Below the pieces are notes generated by a model. That model was not told the origin of the DNA. It did no database searches and was given only the letters and a program-made list of their open reading frames with translations. Positions 1 to 7,692 of a stretch of DNA of 20,755 bases are shown in pieces. The DNA comes from Candidatus Poribacteria bacterium (GTDB lineage: Bacteria; Abyssobacteria; SURF-5), in contig JACRIR010000266.1 in the NCBI GenBank assembly GCA_016215705.1, positions 1 to 20,755 on the forward strand, read 5' to 3'. Within the stretch, counting starts at the first letter, position 1; every line of letters starts with the position of its first letter. The translations under genes and the position numbers were made by a program.

Positions 1-1
1 C

Positions 2-1564
2 GTCTACAACATCTATTGGAACACCTCGCCCGGGGTCAGCAAGAGTAGCGGAACGAAGATCGAAAACGTCACGTCCCCGTTCGAGCACACCGGGCTTACC
101 AACGGGGTCACCTACTACTACGTCGTCACCGCCTACGACACTGTAACTGGCCTCGAATCGGCGGAAAGCGTTGAGGTAAACGCGACCCCGGCCGGTCCGC
201 CGGCTTCGTCGGCCAGAGCCGTCACGGTGCGGCCGTACTGGAAGCGGTTCATGTCGCGAAATCCCAACTACAAGGGGCGGCTCCTCGAGATCTACGAGGG
301 CCAGGTCGGGATGGCGGAAGGGGAGTTCCAAAGGACCTGGGTCGGGAAACTGACCAACGTCACGATGCAAAACGGAGAGGTCACGTTCGAGTCGACGGAC
401 CTCCTGAAAGACCTCTCCCAGGTAGACGTCCCGCCGAAGCTCGATCTGAAACTCGCGGCGGATCTCTCCGAGGTGGAGACCGGGCAGGTCACGCTGACCG
501 GTGTGGACGGGCTTGACCCGTCCGGCTATATCCGGATCAAGGACGAGATCATCGGGTACGACGCGCTCTATTCGTCTGCGAAGGCCCTTCGGACGATCGA
601 GAGGGGGGCGTTCGGCACGATACCCGCGGCATATGCCGCAAGGGACAAGGTGCAGAAGGTCCGATACTTCGCCCCCTCCAACCCTTGGGACATTCTGCTG
701 GAAATGCTGCGAGAGGATGCCGAGATCGCAGACGCGGATATCGATCTCGATGCGTTCGAACGGGGGAAGCGCACGCCGGGGAACGACCTGCTCTTCCGGG
801 CGGTGGTCTCCGAGCCGGAGAAATTGGACAAGCTCTTCTTCGAGATCACCGACCTGCTCGATGCAAAAGCCTGGGTGGCGGAGGACCTACGGATCACCAT
901 CCGGCGCAACCTCACAAACGCCCCCGGGAGGGCGTATTACCGGATCACCGATGAGGCGAACATCGTCGACGAATCGGCTTCCGTCGACCTGAACGAAAAG
1001 TCTCGTCTGACCCGGATGCTGATCTACTGGCACAAGGACGTCCTCGGTAAAAAGGACGACCCTGCTGCCTACGACCGCCTGGACATCGCGGTCGATGCGG
1101 ATGCCGAGGCCGCCTACGGGGATGTCGTCGAGAAGAAGGTCTTCTGCCGGTGGATCGACCCTGTCACGAACGAAGAGGACGCCGCCGAGAGGTACATAAA
1201 GAACCTTGGAATGCGGCAGGTGCGCCGGTGCCGGGACGCGCAGCCATTGATTGCCCTGTCGCTGTCCCTGCGAGACCTCTCGCTTAAGACCGGGGAGTAC
1301 GTGCGGCTGGACACCGACGAACTGGTCCGGTTCAACGGCGACTCCATCGCCAACGAGATCTTCCAGGTGGTCAAGCGCGAGCTGCAGGACGACTTCTCGG
1401 TCAAGGTGTCGCTCCTGAAAGTCTCGACGCGGCGCCTGGCGTTGATCGCTCCGAATGGCTATCCGCATTATCTGAACGCCACGGACGCGCAGCGCGAGTA
1501 CGGGTTCATATCGCTTCCCACGGGGCTGATGGAAAACGAGGACGAAGGGTACTTCATCTGGTGA
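2..1564 (+). CDS. Phage tail / baseplate-hub-like protein with N-terminal FN3 module (5' end outside window)
   Basis: The frame is already open at base 2, so the gene starts upstream of the window; 520 residues are visible. A GTG at 227 could serve as a start, but the 75 codons before it read as good protein: the end of a fibronectin type III domain (pattern TGLTNGVTYYYVVTAYD, closing with VEVNATP) and a short Pro/Ala linker. The rest (RPYWKRF, RLLEIYEGQVG, WVGKLTNVTM, then FESTDLLKDLSQVDVPPKL) resembles phage proteins at the tail tip or baseplate hub that carry a 'description of a deformed surface' type beta-rich core. In tailed phages such proteins lie between the tape-measure/tail-tip genes and the fibre gene, as here. 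Inference: a virion structural protein at the tail tip, with FN3 giving surface binding. The exact hub family is uncertain; the phage assignment is fairly sure from the neighbours. Confidence 0.72.
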   Translation, partial: VYNIYWNTSPGVSKSSGTKIENVTSPFEHTGLTNGVTYYYVVTAYDTVTGLESAESVEVNATPAGPPASSARAVTVRPYWKRFMSRNPNYKGRLLEIYEGQVGMAEGEFQRTWVGKLTNVTMQNGEVTFESTDLLKDLSQVDVPPKLDLKLAADLSEVETGQVTLTGVDGLDPSGYIRIKDEIIGYDALYSSAKALRTIERGAFGTIPAAYAARDKVQKVRYFAPSNPWDILLEMLREDAEIADADIDLDAFERGKRTPGNDLLFRAVVSEPEKLDKLFFEITDLLDAKAWVAEDLRITIRRNLTNAPGRAYYRITDEANIVDESASVDLNEKSRLTRMLIYWHKDVLGKKDDPAAYDRLDIAVDADAEAAYGDVVEKKVFCRWIDPVTNEEDAAERYIKNLGMRQVRRCRDAQPLIALSLSLRDLSLKTGEYVRLDTDELVRFNGDSIANEIFQVVKRELQDDFSVKVSLLKVSTRRLALIAPNGYPHYLNATDAQREYGFISLPTGLMENEDEGYFIW

Positions 1565-1572
1565 GGTGAGCA

Positions 1573-2655
1573 ATGCCGTACATCGCAGTAACCGATTCGG
1601 AGATCCAGTCGGGCGAGCCGATCTCCCAGTCCCTGATGCAGAAGATCAAGGACAACTTCGACGACCACGAGGCGAAGATCGCCGGAGGCGGCGGGGGAGC
1701 GTCTGCCGGAGCCGTGGGTGAGATCCTAAACGGTTCTCTGGAGGCGGATGCCGACGGGGACGGCGTCCCCGACAACTTCCTCGTCAACTACTATCCCGGC
1801 GGGACCGGCGGGTACGACACGACCGACTACGTGCACGGGACCAAGTCCTGGCGATTCGATCTGCACGGCGGGGCGAACACCGGTGGCGGATACTTGGAGA
1901 CGGACTACATCTTCGCCAACCGACTTTTTTTCAAGCCCATCTGGCTGGCGTACAAGACCAGCGCATCTTCCGGCACTTCGCGCGTGCAGGTCGTCGCCCG
2001 GTGCTTCAACAAGACCAAGGCGTACATCGGGGAAGTGGTCATCTGGAACACGGTCACGCACCTCTCGGGATGGAGCCTCGTTGTCATCCACCACATCAAC
2101 AGCACCTATAACGACACGGAATACGTGAAATTGCGGTTTATCGGCGGAGCCGTGGACCCGGCGGGAGTCGTGGGATCGGTATGGTTCGATGCCATCGGAG
2201 TCGAAGGGTACGGGGGAAGAGCCACGGTTCCTGAGAGTATCGTCCAGCCGCGAGTTTGGATTTATTCGTGGGGATGGTCGGCCGCTGGATCGGTCTTTAA
2301 CATCAGCATTCCCGCAGGGAAGTACCAATGGCTCGTCGTCCCGGTAACTGTCTCAGGGGCGGTGGGGTGGACAGGTGAAATGGAGGAAGCGTACCCAGCG
2401 GACGTCCGGTGCTACATCGACTCGGCGTATTCCTCGGTGGTGTCGTCTCCGAACGCGACCGCGGTGACCGGCAATTGCGTGCTCAATATCGGCGGCATGT
2501 CCGGGGCAAAGCAGCTACGTTTCCAGGCGAAAGGCCTCGGCAACGGATGGTTCGAATCTCCTGCCTCTTTAAGGAAATTTTACGCGACGAACTTCCGCGA
2601 CGTGGACCACGGGGCGGGAACCGAGGCCGACACGTACGTAAAGCCTGCGGTATAG
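1573..2655 (+). CDS. Phage tail-fibre / receptor-binding-like protein with carbohydrate-binding-type module
   Basis: A 360-residue protein whose ATG lies 8 bases after the previous stop, with GAGGTGAG just upstream as ribosome site. Residues 1-38 (SEIQSGEPISQSLMQKIKDN) match the short N-terminal segment common in phage structural proteins that attach to the tail. A glycine-rich linker (residues 38-43) follows. From residue 52 the pattern NGSLEADADGDGVPDNF begins a jelly-roll, CBM-like domain rich in aromatic and glycine residues; phages often use such domains to bind cell-surface glycans. The C-terminal part (about 220-350) is beta-rich and unrecognised. The position between the tail-tip gene and the lysis genes supports a host-recognition role. 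Receptor and fold are inference. An intrinsic terminator lies about 90 bases downstream. Confidence 0.65.
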   Translation: MPYIAVTDSEIQSGEPISQSLMQKIKDNFDDHEAKIAGGGGGASAGAVGEILNGSLEADADGDGVPDNFLVNYYPGGTGGYDTTDYVHGTKSWRFDLHGGANTGGGYLETDYIFANRLFFKPIWLAYKTSASSGTSRVQVVARCFNKTKAYIGEVVIWNTVTHLSGWSLVVIHHINSTYNDTEYVKLRFIGGAVDPAGVVGSVWFDAIGVEGYGGRATVPESIVQPRVWIYSWGWSAAGSVFNISIPAGKYQWLVVPVTVSGAVGWTGEMEEAYPADVRCYIDSAYSSVVSSPNATAVTGNCVLNIGGMSGAKQLRFQAKGLGNGWFESPASLRKFYATNFRDVDHGAGTEADTYVKPAV

Positions 2656-2745
2656 GCGGAAGAGCGCGAACAGGCAGGCCAGGGAATGGAGCAATTGCAG
2701 GGACACGCATTGTAAGCGTTGCCGGAATTCCGCGTTACGACGAGA

Positions 2746-2767
2746 CCCCGCTTCGGCGGGGTTTTTT
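2746..2767 (+). terminator. Intrinsic terminator after the tail-fibre-like gene
   Basis: A perfect 6-bp GC stem (CCCCGC / GCGGGG, 2746-2751 and 2756-2761) with a TTCG tetraloop is followed by six T. This is a textbook rho-independent terminator. It separates the structural genes from the endonuclease and lysis genes; only 16 bases lie between the T run and the endonuclease ATG, so lysis genes need read-through or another promoter. Confidence 0.88.
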
Positions 2768-2783
2768 GTTTGGAGGTGTTTCC

Positions 2784-3416
2784 ATGCACCCGCAGTACGA
2801 GATGGTCCACGAAATATGCAGAGTGTCCGGGTGTGAATCTCCTGCCACAAAAAGGGGGTGGTGCGGGAAGCACTACTACCGCTGGCGAAGCTACGGCGAC
2901 CCAACCAGAAGGACGAAATACGACCCCAATGAAATCATCGTCCGCGGCGATGCCTGCTACATCGGCCTCTACAACATGAGCGGGAAGCTGGTTTCCCGGA
3001 CCGTCATTGACGCCGAAGACCTTCCGAAGGTCCACGGCAGGAAGTGGGGACTCGGCGGCGATGGCTATCCTCGGACCGGAGCCAAAGGGCCGAAGCTCCA
3101 TCAGGTCATCTTGGGCTGCCGCGGGGTAGACCATATCGACGGAGACAAGCTCAACAACCGCAAAGCGAATCTTCGCCCCTGCAACCAGACGCAGAACCTT
3201 GCGAACGCGAGGGTCGGAAGAAACACTTCCGGGCTCCGTGGAGTTTCCCGGCAGAAGAACGCGTGGGTCGCGCAGATATCGGCTTCCGGGAAGAACCATT
3301 ACCTCGGGCGGTTCCGCGACAAGAACCAGGCGGCGCTGGCCTACAACGAGGCGGCGCTACAACTGTTCGGTCCTTTCGCTCGGCTGAATGCTGTGACAAC
3401 CACGGAGGTTGCATGA
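2784..3416 (+). CDS. HNH homing-type endonuclease with AP2 DNA-binding domain
   Basis: The start at 2784 is preceded by GGAGGTG. The frame is open upstream, but that part overlaps the fibre gene and the terminator and was discarded. The 210-residue product has an N-terminal zinc-binding motif (C12, C17, C27, H30; ends YYRWRSYGDP), a central HNH core (KLHQVILG with H106, VDHIDGDKLNNRKANL with H117 and N125) and a C-terminal AP2 domain (about 149-200: GLRGVS, WVAQI, YLGRF, AALAYNEAA). This is the usual order in free-standing phage HNH-AP2 endonucleases, which nick or cut DNA and spread themselves into new sites. The stop overlaps the endolysin start (ATGA, 3413-3416), so the two are translationally coupled. 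The first residues resemble the start of the endolysin (see findings). Confidence 0.9.
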   Translation: MHPQYEMVHEICRVSGCESPATKRGWCGKHYYRWRSYGDPTRRTKYDPNEIIVRGDACYIGLYNMSGKLVSRTVIDAEDLPKVHGRKWGLGGDGYPRTGAKGPKLHQVILGCRGVDHIDGDKLNNRKANLRPCNQTQNLANARVGRNTSGLRGVSRQKNAWVAQISASGKNHYLGRFRDKNQAALAYNEAALQLFGPFARLNAVTTTEVA

Positions 3417-3886
3417 ACCCGCAATATATCTGCATCCACCACAGCTTGACGAAAGACGGGACCGTCGTCGATTGGGAGGCAATCCGGAAGTACCACCGCG
3501 AAGTCAACGGGTGGTCCGACATCGGCTACCACTACGGGATCGAGCGCGTGGGGCAGGGGACTCTCCTTCAGGTCGGTCGCCCGGAATCACAGCCAGGAGC
3601 CCACTGCAAGGAGATGCACATGAACTCCAAGTCCATCGGGATCTGTGTGGTCGGGAACTTCGACCTGGCCCCGCCGGGCCTGGAGGTCCTGCGGTTTCTC
3701 TCCGAAATCGTCCGGCGGAAGGTCATGGAGTACGGGATTCCGGTACAGGCGGTCCTCGGGCACCGGGAGGTCGGGGCGATGGCTGGGTTCGACTGGAAAA
3801 AGGGCCAGTACAAGAGCTGCCCGGGGAAATATTTTCCGATGGACACGCTTCGGTCGCTGCTTTCCGGCGAGCTCAAGTTCACTTGA
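3413..3886 (+). CDS. Endolysin: N-acetylmuramoyl-L-alanine amidase (Amidase_2 / T7 lysozyme-like)
   Basis: A 157-residue enzyme expected to cut the amide bond between N-acetylmuramic acid and L-alanine in peptidoglycan at the end of infection. Visible family marks are the IHHSLT strand (H9/H10), the GYHYGIER segment (residues 38-45), the NSKSIGICVVGNFD strand typical of the amidase/PGRP fold, and the zinc-ligand pair H117 (GHREV) and C136 (SCPGKYF). The spacer between the last two is longer than in animal PGRPs, a common phage variant. ATG 3413 was chosen because GGAGG lies 5 bases upstream (3404-3408) and because Amidase_2 endolysins begin at this point. There is no signal peptide, so export would depend on the holin encoded just downstream. 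Confidence 0.92.
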   Translation: MNPQYICIHHSLTKDGTVVDWEAIRKYHREVNGWSDIGYHYGIERVGQGTLLQVGRPESQPGAHCKEMHMNSKSIGICVVGNFDLAPPGLEVLRFLSEIVRRKVMEYGIPVQAVLGHREVGAMAGFDWKKGQYKSCPGKYFPMDTLRSLLSGELKFT

Positions 3887-3901
3887 AGCAGGGTTTGTGC
3901 T

Positions 3902-3938
3902 GGCCCGGGTTCGACGGCTGGTTCCCGCCGTTCGGGCC
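3902..3938 (+). other. GC-rich hairpin in the endolysin-holin gap
   Basis: GGCCCG (3902-3907) pairs with CGGGCC (3933-3938), and inside it ACGGC pairs with GCCGT, leaving a 6-base bulge. No T run follows, so it is not an obvious terminator. It could affect translation or stability of the lysis mRNA, or be chance in GC-rich DNA. The 99 bases between endolysin and holin otherwise hold only an unsupported Cys-containing frame (see findings). Confidence 0.3.
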
Positions 3939-3985
3939 GGAAGAAGTTTGTTTGCTCTGCAAAGAACGATACGGGAGGTGCATCG

Positions 3986-4366
3986 ATGGGAAGCGTACTG
4001 TCACTGGTGATCCCGGCGCTCATACCGGCGCTGGCGGACGGGCTTCGGGGCGTGTTCAGCAGGCTCACGGGCGGGGCGGGAGCAAAACCCCAGACGGTCG
4101 AGGAGCAGATCAAGCTCATGGCCGCGGAGAACGAGCGGCTCAAGGCCCTTGCGGAGCTCGATAAGCCGGCGGAGAACATCTCGCTGTGGGTAGCGGACTT
4201 GCGGGCGTCGTTCCGGTATATTGCTGGCGGGCTCATCATCCTCGGGGCGGTTTCGACGCTTTATGCGCCTGTGGCGCAGGACGTTCAGGAAGCAGTGTGG
4301 AATCTTGCCGGGAGCGTGTTCGCGTTCCTCTTCGGGGACCGGATGTACCTGAAGTTCAAGCGGTAG
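3986..4366 (+). CDS. Phage holin of the 3TM (GTA-holin-like) type
   Basis: A 126-residue protein with a strong ribosome site (GGGAGGTG before ATG 3986). The N-terminus (MGSVLSLVIPALIPALADGL) is hydrophobic or amphipathic. A polar, coiled-coil-prone middle follows (EEQIKLMAAENERLKALAEL). Two clear membrane segments come next, about 76-95 (YIAGGLIILGAVSTLYAPV) and 104-118 (WNLAGSVFAFLFG), with a basic tail (DRMYLKFKR). This arrangement and the sequence around AGSVFAFLFGDRMY fit the family called holin of 3TMs. Its expected role is to permeabilise the inner membrane at a set time so that the endolysin reaches peptidoglycan. The location directly after an amidase supports this. Confidence 0.8.
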   Translation: MGSVLSLVIPALIPALADGLRGVFSRLTGGAGAKPQTVEEQIKLMAAENERLKALAELDKPAENISLWVADLRASFRYIAGGLIILGAVSTLYAPVAQDVQEAVWNLAGSVFAFLFGDRMYLKFKR

Positions 4367-4377
4367 GGGAGGTCGCC

Positions 4378-4659
4378 ATGGAGCAATCAATCTCAGGAAT
4401 GGTGACCGGCGCGATCATCGCGGGAGGCGTGGCGGGGCTCGTATCGGTGGGCGGGGCGATTGCCACAGTTTCCTTCTTGCGGCAGTCGTTCACGGAGTTC
4501 AAGGCGGAGACGGCGGCCTCATTCCGGGAGCTATGGAAAAAAGAAGGGGAACAGGACGCTCGGCTGAACACGGTTGAACGGAAACACGAGGGGCTCGAAC
4601 GGGAGCATAACGTCCTGACCAGGGAACACCGGGTGCATCATGGAGGAGAGTCCCCTTGA
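4378..4659 (+). CDS. Small membrane-anchored coiled-coil protein of the lysis module
   Basis: A 93-residue protein starting 11 bases after the holin stop, with GGGGAGGTC as ribosome site. Residues 8-34 (VTGAIIAGGVAGLVSVGGAI) form one membrane segment; the rest is charged and coiled-coil-prone with many Glu/Lys/Arg and ends in RVHHGG. Position and layout suggest a late lysis accessory protein, such as an i-spanin- or antiholin-like product, or another phage membrane protein. I do not recognise a named family and see no outer-membrane spanin partner next to it. Its last 30 codons or so are repeated in a degraded second copy on both sides of the insertion sequence (to 5911, then 7810-7877). Confidence 0.6.
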   Translation: MEQSISGMVTGAIIAGGVAGLVSVGGAIATVSFLRQSFTEFKAETAASFRELWKKEGEQDARLNTVERKHEGLEREHNVLTREHRVHHGGESP

Positions 4660-4671
4660 AACCGCTGCAAT

Positions 4672-5346
4672 CTACTCCTGAAGGCGGGCGATGCATCGCA
4701 GGTCTTCGGTCTTCGGATCATTGACGAAGAACCCCACCGGATAAGCTTCCATTTCCTCCGCTGGATAAGGATGGAGGAGCGACAACAGGTGACCTCGTTC
4801 CTGGATTTCCGTACCAAGCCAGAGATCATAGGCAGCGTGCGGCATGATCACGGGCATCCGATCATGGAGCTGGGCGACCACGTTGTTCGCATCCGTTGTA
4901 ATCAGGGTGCAACTTTCCACGGGTGAACCGTCTGGTCCCTTCCACAGGTCCCACAGCCCGGCAAAAACGAAGAGGCGGCCATCTTTCATGCGGATGTAGT
5001 ACGGCTGCTTCCTGCGCTCCCCCTTCTTCCACTCGAAGAACCCACTTGCGGGAACGAGACAGCGCCGGCGCTGGAAAGCGTCCCGGAATGCCGGTTTCTC
5101 TGCCACAGTCTCGCCGCGGGCATTGATCATCCGGTTGCCGATCGAAGGGTCCTGCGCCCAGTGCGGAACGAGTCCCCAGCGCAGCCAGGCAAATTCCCTC
5201 TTCCCGGTTTCCGGAGAGACACGCACTGTGAGGATCGGCTGGGAAGGAGCGACGTTGTACCGGGGGGTTAAGTCGAATGAGATTGGAACGCCGAAGGCCT
5301 TTGAAAGAATGGCGTCAGAATCGAAGAGTGTGAACCGTCCGCACAT
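4672..5346 (-). CDS. yedK: SRAP-domain protein (YedK/HMCES type), abasic-site DNA-protein crosslinking
   Basis: The 224 residues cover a full SRAP domain. The start MCGRF puts the catalytic Cys at position 2, exposed once Met is removed. The other conserved residues are present: N31 (NVAPSQP), N75 (MINARGE), E105 (SGFFEWKK) and H161 (LHDRMPV). Members bind abasic sites in single-stranded DNA and form a thiazolidine crosslink that shields the lesion. Length and motif spacing match bacterial YedK. It runs convergent to the prophage lysis genes, with only 12 bases between the two stop codons, and divergent from the next small gene. No recognisable SOS box was seen. It could be a phage cargo gene or part of the chromosome flanking the prophage. 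Confidence 0.93.
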   Translation of the reverse strand: MCGRFTLFDSDAILSKAFGVPISFDLTPRYNVAPSQPILTVRVSPETGKREFAWLRWGLVPHWAQDPSIGNRMINARGETVAEKPAFRDAFQRRRCLVPASGFFEWKKGERRKQPYYIRMKDGRLFVFAGLWDLWKGPDGSPVESCTLITTDANNVVAQLHDRMPVIMPHAAYDLWLGTEIQERGHLLSLLHPYPAEEMEAYPVGFFVNDPKTEDLRCIARLQE

Positions 5347-5484
5347 GATCCATAATCCCCCTCTGCATATCTTACAGCCCTATTTCTCCCGCCGCTTTCC
5401 GACTCCTGGGGCTCCCCACATAAGCGCATGAAAAGACTTGAATTAATCCTGACCGCGAGCCCTCATGTGTCCCAAGAGGGGGTG

Positions 5485-5862
5485 ATGCGCGTGGAGCAGC
5501 CGGACAGCGTGGAGCTGAACCACACGGACCTGGCTTCGTGGCTAAGCCGTCTGGCGTGCCGACTCCGCAACGACGGGCTGGCCCTTGTCGGCCGGGCCAG
5601 CTTGGAGTCCTCGCCTGGGCGGCAGGACTACGAGGACCTTACTGAGATCTGGAACTCGCTGGAGTGGACAGCCTCGCTGCTGGATGCCATCCAATGCCGG
5701 CTGTGCGCCGACTGTCAAACGATGGATGTTTCGGAATGCGTGACCTTCGGCGTGGTACCGGAGGTGCGCGCCGGTTCAACCAAGAAAGGAGGCAGGAGCC
5801 ATGAGCAAGAAGAAGGGAAGGGCCGGAAAGCCGGCCGCCGCGGGAAGGGGCACCACGGCTGA
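5485..5862 (+). CDS. Hypothetical small protein with Cys cluster
   Basis: A 125-residue frame; ATG 5485 was chosen because GAGGGGG lies just upstream, although ATG 5428 in the same frame is possible. Residues about 14-80 look globular and helical (TDLASWLSRLACRLRNDGLA, TEIWNSLEWTASLLDAI), followed by a CRLCADC cluster. The last 19 codons are very basic and overlap the start of a 35-codon frame that has a better ribosome site, so the true 3' end may be altered. No family recognised. It is divergent from the SRAP gene, with 138 bases between the starts, and the IS begins 49 bases after its stop. Confidence 0.45.
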   Translation: MRVEQPDSVELNHTDLASWLSRLACRLRNDGLALVGRASLESSPGRQDYEDLTEIWNSLEWTASLLDAIQCRLCADCQTMDVSECVTFGVVPEVRAGSTKKGGRSHEQEEGKGRKAGRRGKGHHG

Positions 5863-5908
5863 GGCCAAGAAACTGGACGCGACTGGGGAGATCATGACGC
5901 GCAGCTGA
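5801..5908 (+). CDS. Small basic 35-residue ORF, possibly a truncated gene
   Basis: AAGGAGG (5786-5792) lies 8 bases before ATG 5801, one of the best ribosome sites in the window. The product begins MSKKKGRAGKPAAAGRG and ends at TGA 5906-5908, within the IS target site. Its last codons (from about 5896) coincide, in another frame, with the repeated end of the coiled-coil phage gene. This suggests that an older recombination joint cut the gene short before the IS arrived. It may be a real micro-protein or a broken 5' end. Confidence 0.4.
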   Translation: MSKKKGRAGKPAAAGRGTTAEAKKLDATGEIMTRS

Positions 5909-5911
5909 ACA
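5906..5911. repeat. IS target-site duplication, left copy (TGAACA)
   Basis: TGAACA immediately outside the left end of the IS; identical to 7804-7809. Confidence 0.7.
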
Positions 5912-5927
5912 CTTGAGTTTGACACCT
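5912..5927 (+). repeat. IS left terminal inverted repeat
   Basis: CTTGAGTTTGACACCT; 11/16 match to the complement of 7788-7803, with the last seven bases (GACACCT) identical. Confidence 0.65.
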
Positions 5928-5979
5928 GATCTCCGTAAGTCATTGATTTATAAGGAGTCAGTTTCTGCAATCCCCCGAT

Positions 5980-7656
5980 TTATACGCTACAGGACTCAGG
6001 GAACAGTTCGGACGGGGCGGGAACGCCCAGCCGTCGCAGGATCTCCTTCTGCTCCCCCTTCGCCCTTGTCACCATCAGGGTGTTCTTCTCGGGAGACGTC
6101 AGCATGACCGCCTTGATCCGCCGCAACATGCCGATTGCCTTCAGGACCGAGATGTCGACCAACTTCTTCCGCATCCACCGCTCCATCTGCAGGGCCAGGA
6201 TGCAGATGAAGACGTGCGACCGTATCCTTCTTTCCGTCCAATGATTGAGCGGCCGAAGCTTGAGAGAGCTCTTCAACGCCCGGAACCCGCGCTCGATCTC
6301 GGCCAGTTCCTTGTATCGCCGGATCACCTCCTTGGGGGGACTTTTCAGATCCGTCGTTTCGACGAGCAGCATCCCGTCGATCTTCTCTTCCCAAGCGCGG
6401 GTTTTTCTGTTCGGGCGGACTCTCACTTCCCCGTCGTCGATCGACACATCGTAGAGGGAGAGCAGACGACGATCGCGAAGATAGTCCCGGATCCGGTCGT
6501 ATGCACCCTGCGGGGTCATCCTTCTCCCTCGCGCCGAGGGATTGGCGAGCTTCTCCAGAACCTGGCGGATGAACGCGTCGGCGCCAAGGAGGCGTTCCTC
6601 GCGGTTGCGCCGCGCCTCCTTGGCGATGACGGGAGAGTAGGCCAGGGCGAACCGGAGCGAAGCACGCTCGTCGGAGAGGAACTGCTCCTTCTCGCTGCTC
6701 CGGTCGAACTGGCTCCAGAGTTCTCCGATCACCTCGGTAGCTTGCGCATTCCGGCGCAGCGGGTGGGCGACGATGAAACCGAGCTCCTCGTCAAGGACCG
6801 CCTCGAGGTTCTCGTCGGAGAGCATCCCGCGATCCCCCACGAAGATCACGTTGCGAAGATCGAACCTCTCCTTCAGATCCCGGACCACTTCGACCACCGT
6901 GGTCTTGTCGAGGGTGTTCCCGGGAAAGACGTGGTGGCACAGTGGAATCCCGTTCCCTGCCATCACCATGCCGATCGTGATCTGCCGGCGGTCGAACCGG
7001 CCGTCCCGGCTGTAGCCGAAACGCCGGAGGCCGTCGTCTTCGATCGAGCGGTCCCCCTCGAAGTACGTCGAGGTGATGTCGTAGAAGACCAGGTCCACCG
7101 AAGAGGAACCGGAAGATTCGAGGAGGCACTTCGCAACCAACGGCTCTGCCGTCTCCTTCACGGCGATCAGCCGGTCCATCGCCCGAAGGAAGTGGTGATA
7201 CGCGGGCTTCTTCCCCACGAATCCCGGGACGTGGACATCCCCCATCCAGTCGAGCAGCGCAAGCTTGCTGCAGGGGTCGCAGATCCGGTTGATGACCATC
7301 AGCCGCACCAGTTCGGTGACCGGGTATTCGGCGTCACCGGCGATTCCCGCTTCCAGCAACGCCTCGGAGAACCCGATGTTCTTCCAGGTACGGTCCAGCG
7401 CATAGACGTGGCCGAAATCTTGCCCGTCCGGGAGGGAGACGACCGTCTTGTCGGGCGTCTCTCCGCCGGCGATCTTGCGGAATCCGCCGGCAAGCTTCCG
7501 GACGGCGTCCATACCGAGCTTGTCCAGGGAGCCCAGGTTGTACACGACACGACTGCGGGGCTTGCCACCCTTTTCCGGATCCCGATAGCTCTCGCACAGA
7601 TGGACGGAGGTGTACTCCCTTCCTCCGTGCCGCTGGCGATGAAGGCGGACGAACAT
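5980..7656 (-). CDS. IS1634-family transposase (DDE)
   Basis: A 558-residue transposase of the IS4/IS1634 group, a full length for the family. The catalytic triad can be placed at D193 (VFYDITSTYFEGD), D275 (VIFVGDRGML) and E455 in the C-terminal motif (YKELAEIERGFRALKSSLKL). The stretch IPLCHHVFPGNTLDKTTV (about 237-254) is also typical. It cuts and pastes the element using the terminal repeats. The frame is intact, so the IS may be active. There is no Shine-Dalgarno before ATG 7656; a promoter with an exact TTGACA lies so close that the message may be nearly leaderless. A long open frame on the opposite strand here is a shadow of this gene. Confidence 0.93.
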   Translation of the reverse strand: MFVRLHRQRHGGREYTSVHLCESYRDPEKGGKPRSRVVYNLGSLDKLGMDAVRKLAGGFRKIAGGETPDKTVVSLPDGQDFGHVYALDRTWKNIGFSEALLEAGIAGDAEYPVTELVRLMVINRICDPCSKLALLDWMGDVHVPGFVGKKPAYHHFLRAMDRLIAVKETAEPLVAKCLLESSGSSSVDLVFYDITSTYFEGDRSIEDDGLRRFGYSRDGRFDRRQITIGMVMAGNGIPLCHHVFPGNTLDKTTVVEVVRDLKERFDLRNVIFVGDRGMLSDENLEAVLDEELGFIVAHPLRRNAQATEVIGELWSQFDRSSEKEQFLSDERASLRFALAYSPVIAKEARRNREERLLGADAFIRQVLEKLANPSARGRRMTPQGAYDRIRDYLRDRRLLSLYDVSIDDGEVRVRPNRKTRAWEEKIDGMLLVETTDLKSPPKEVIRRYKELAEIERGFRALKSSLKLRPLNHWTERRIRSHVFICILALQMERWMRKKLVDISVLKAIGMLRRIKAVMLTSPEKNTLMVTRAKGEQKEILRRLGVPAPSELFPESCSV

Positions 7657-7663
7657 AGGCTAC

Positions 7664-7692
7664 AACATATAGCAATACATCCACCTTGTCAA
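7664..7692 (-). promoter_or_regulatory. Sigma-70-like promoter of the transposase
   Basis: On the - strand an exact TTGACA (7692-7687) is followed after 17 bases by TATGTT (7669-7664). The transcription start would fall at about 7657, next to ATG 7656, which implies a leaderless or near-leaderless mRNA. The surrounding 60 bases are AT-rich. Confidence 0.6.

Noticed and set aside
2409-2783. Upstream extension of the HNH gene frame
   Set aside because: It overlaps the fibre gene out of frame and runs through the intrinsic terminator; ATG 2784 has its own strong ribosome site.
3044-3412. Upstream extension of the endolysin frame
   Set aside because: It lies inside the HNH gene; the amidase fold starts at 3413, where GGAGG is well placed.
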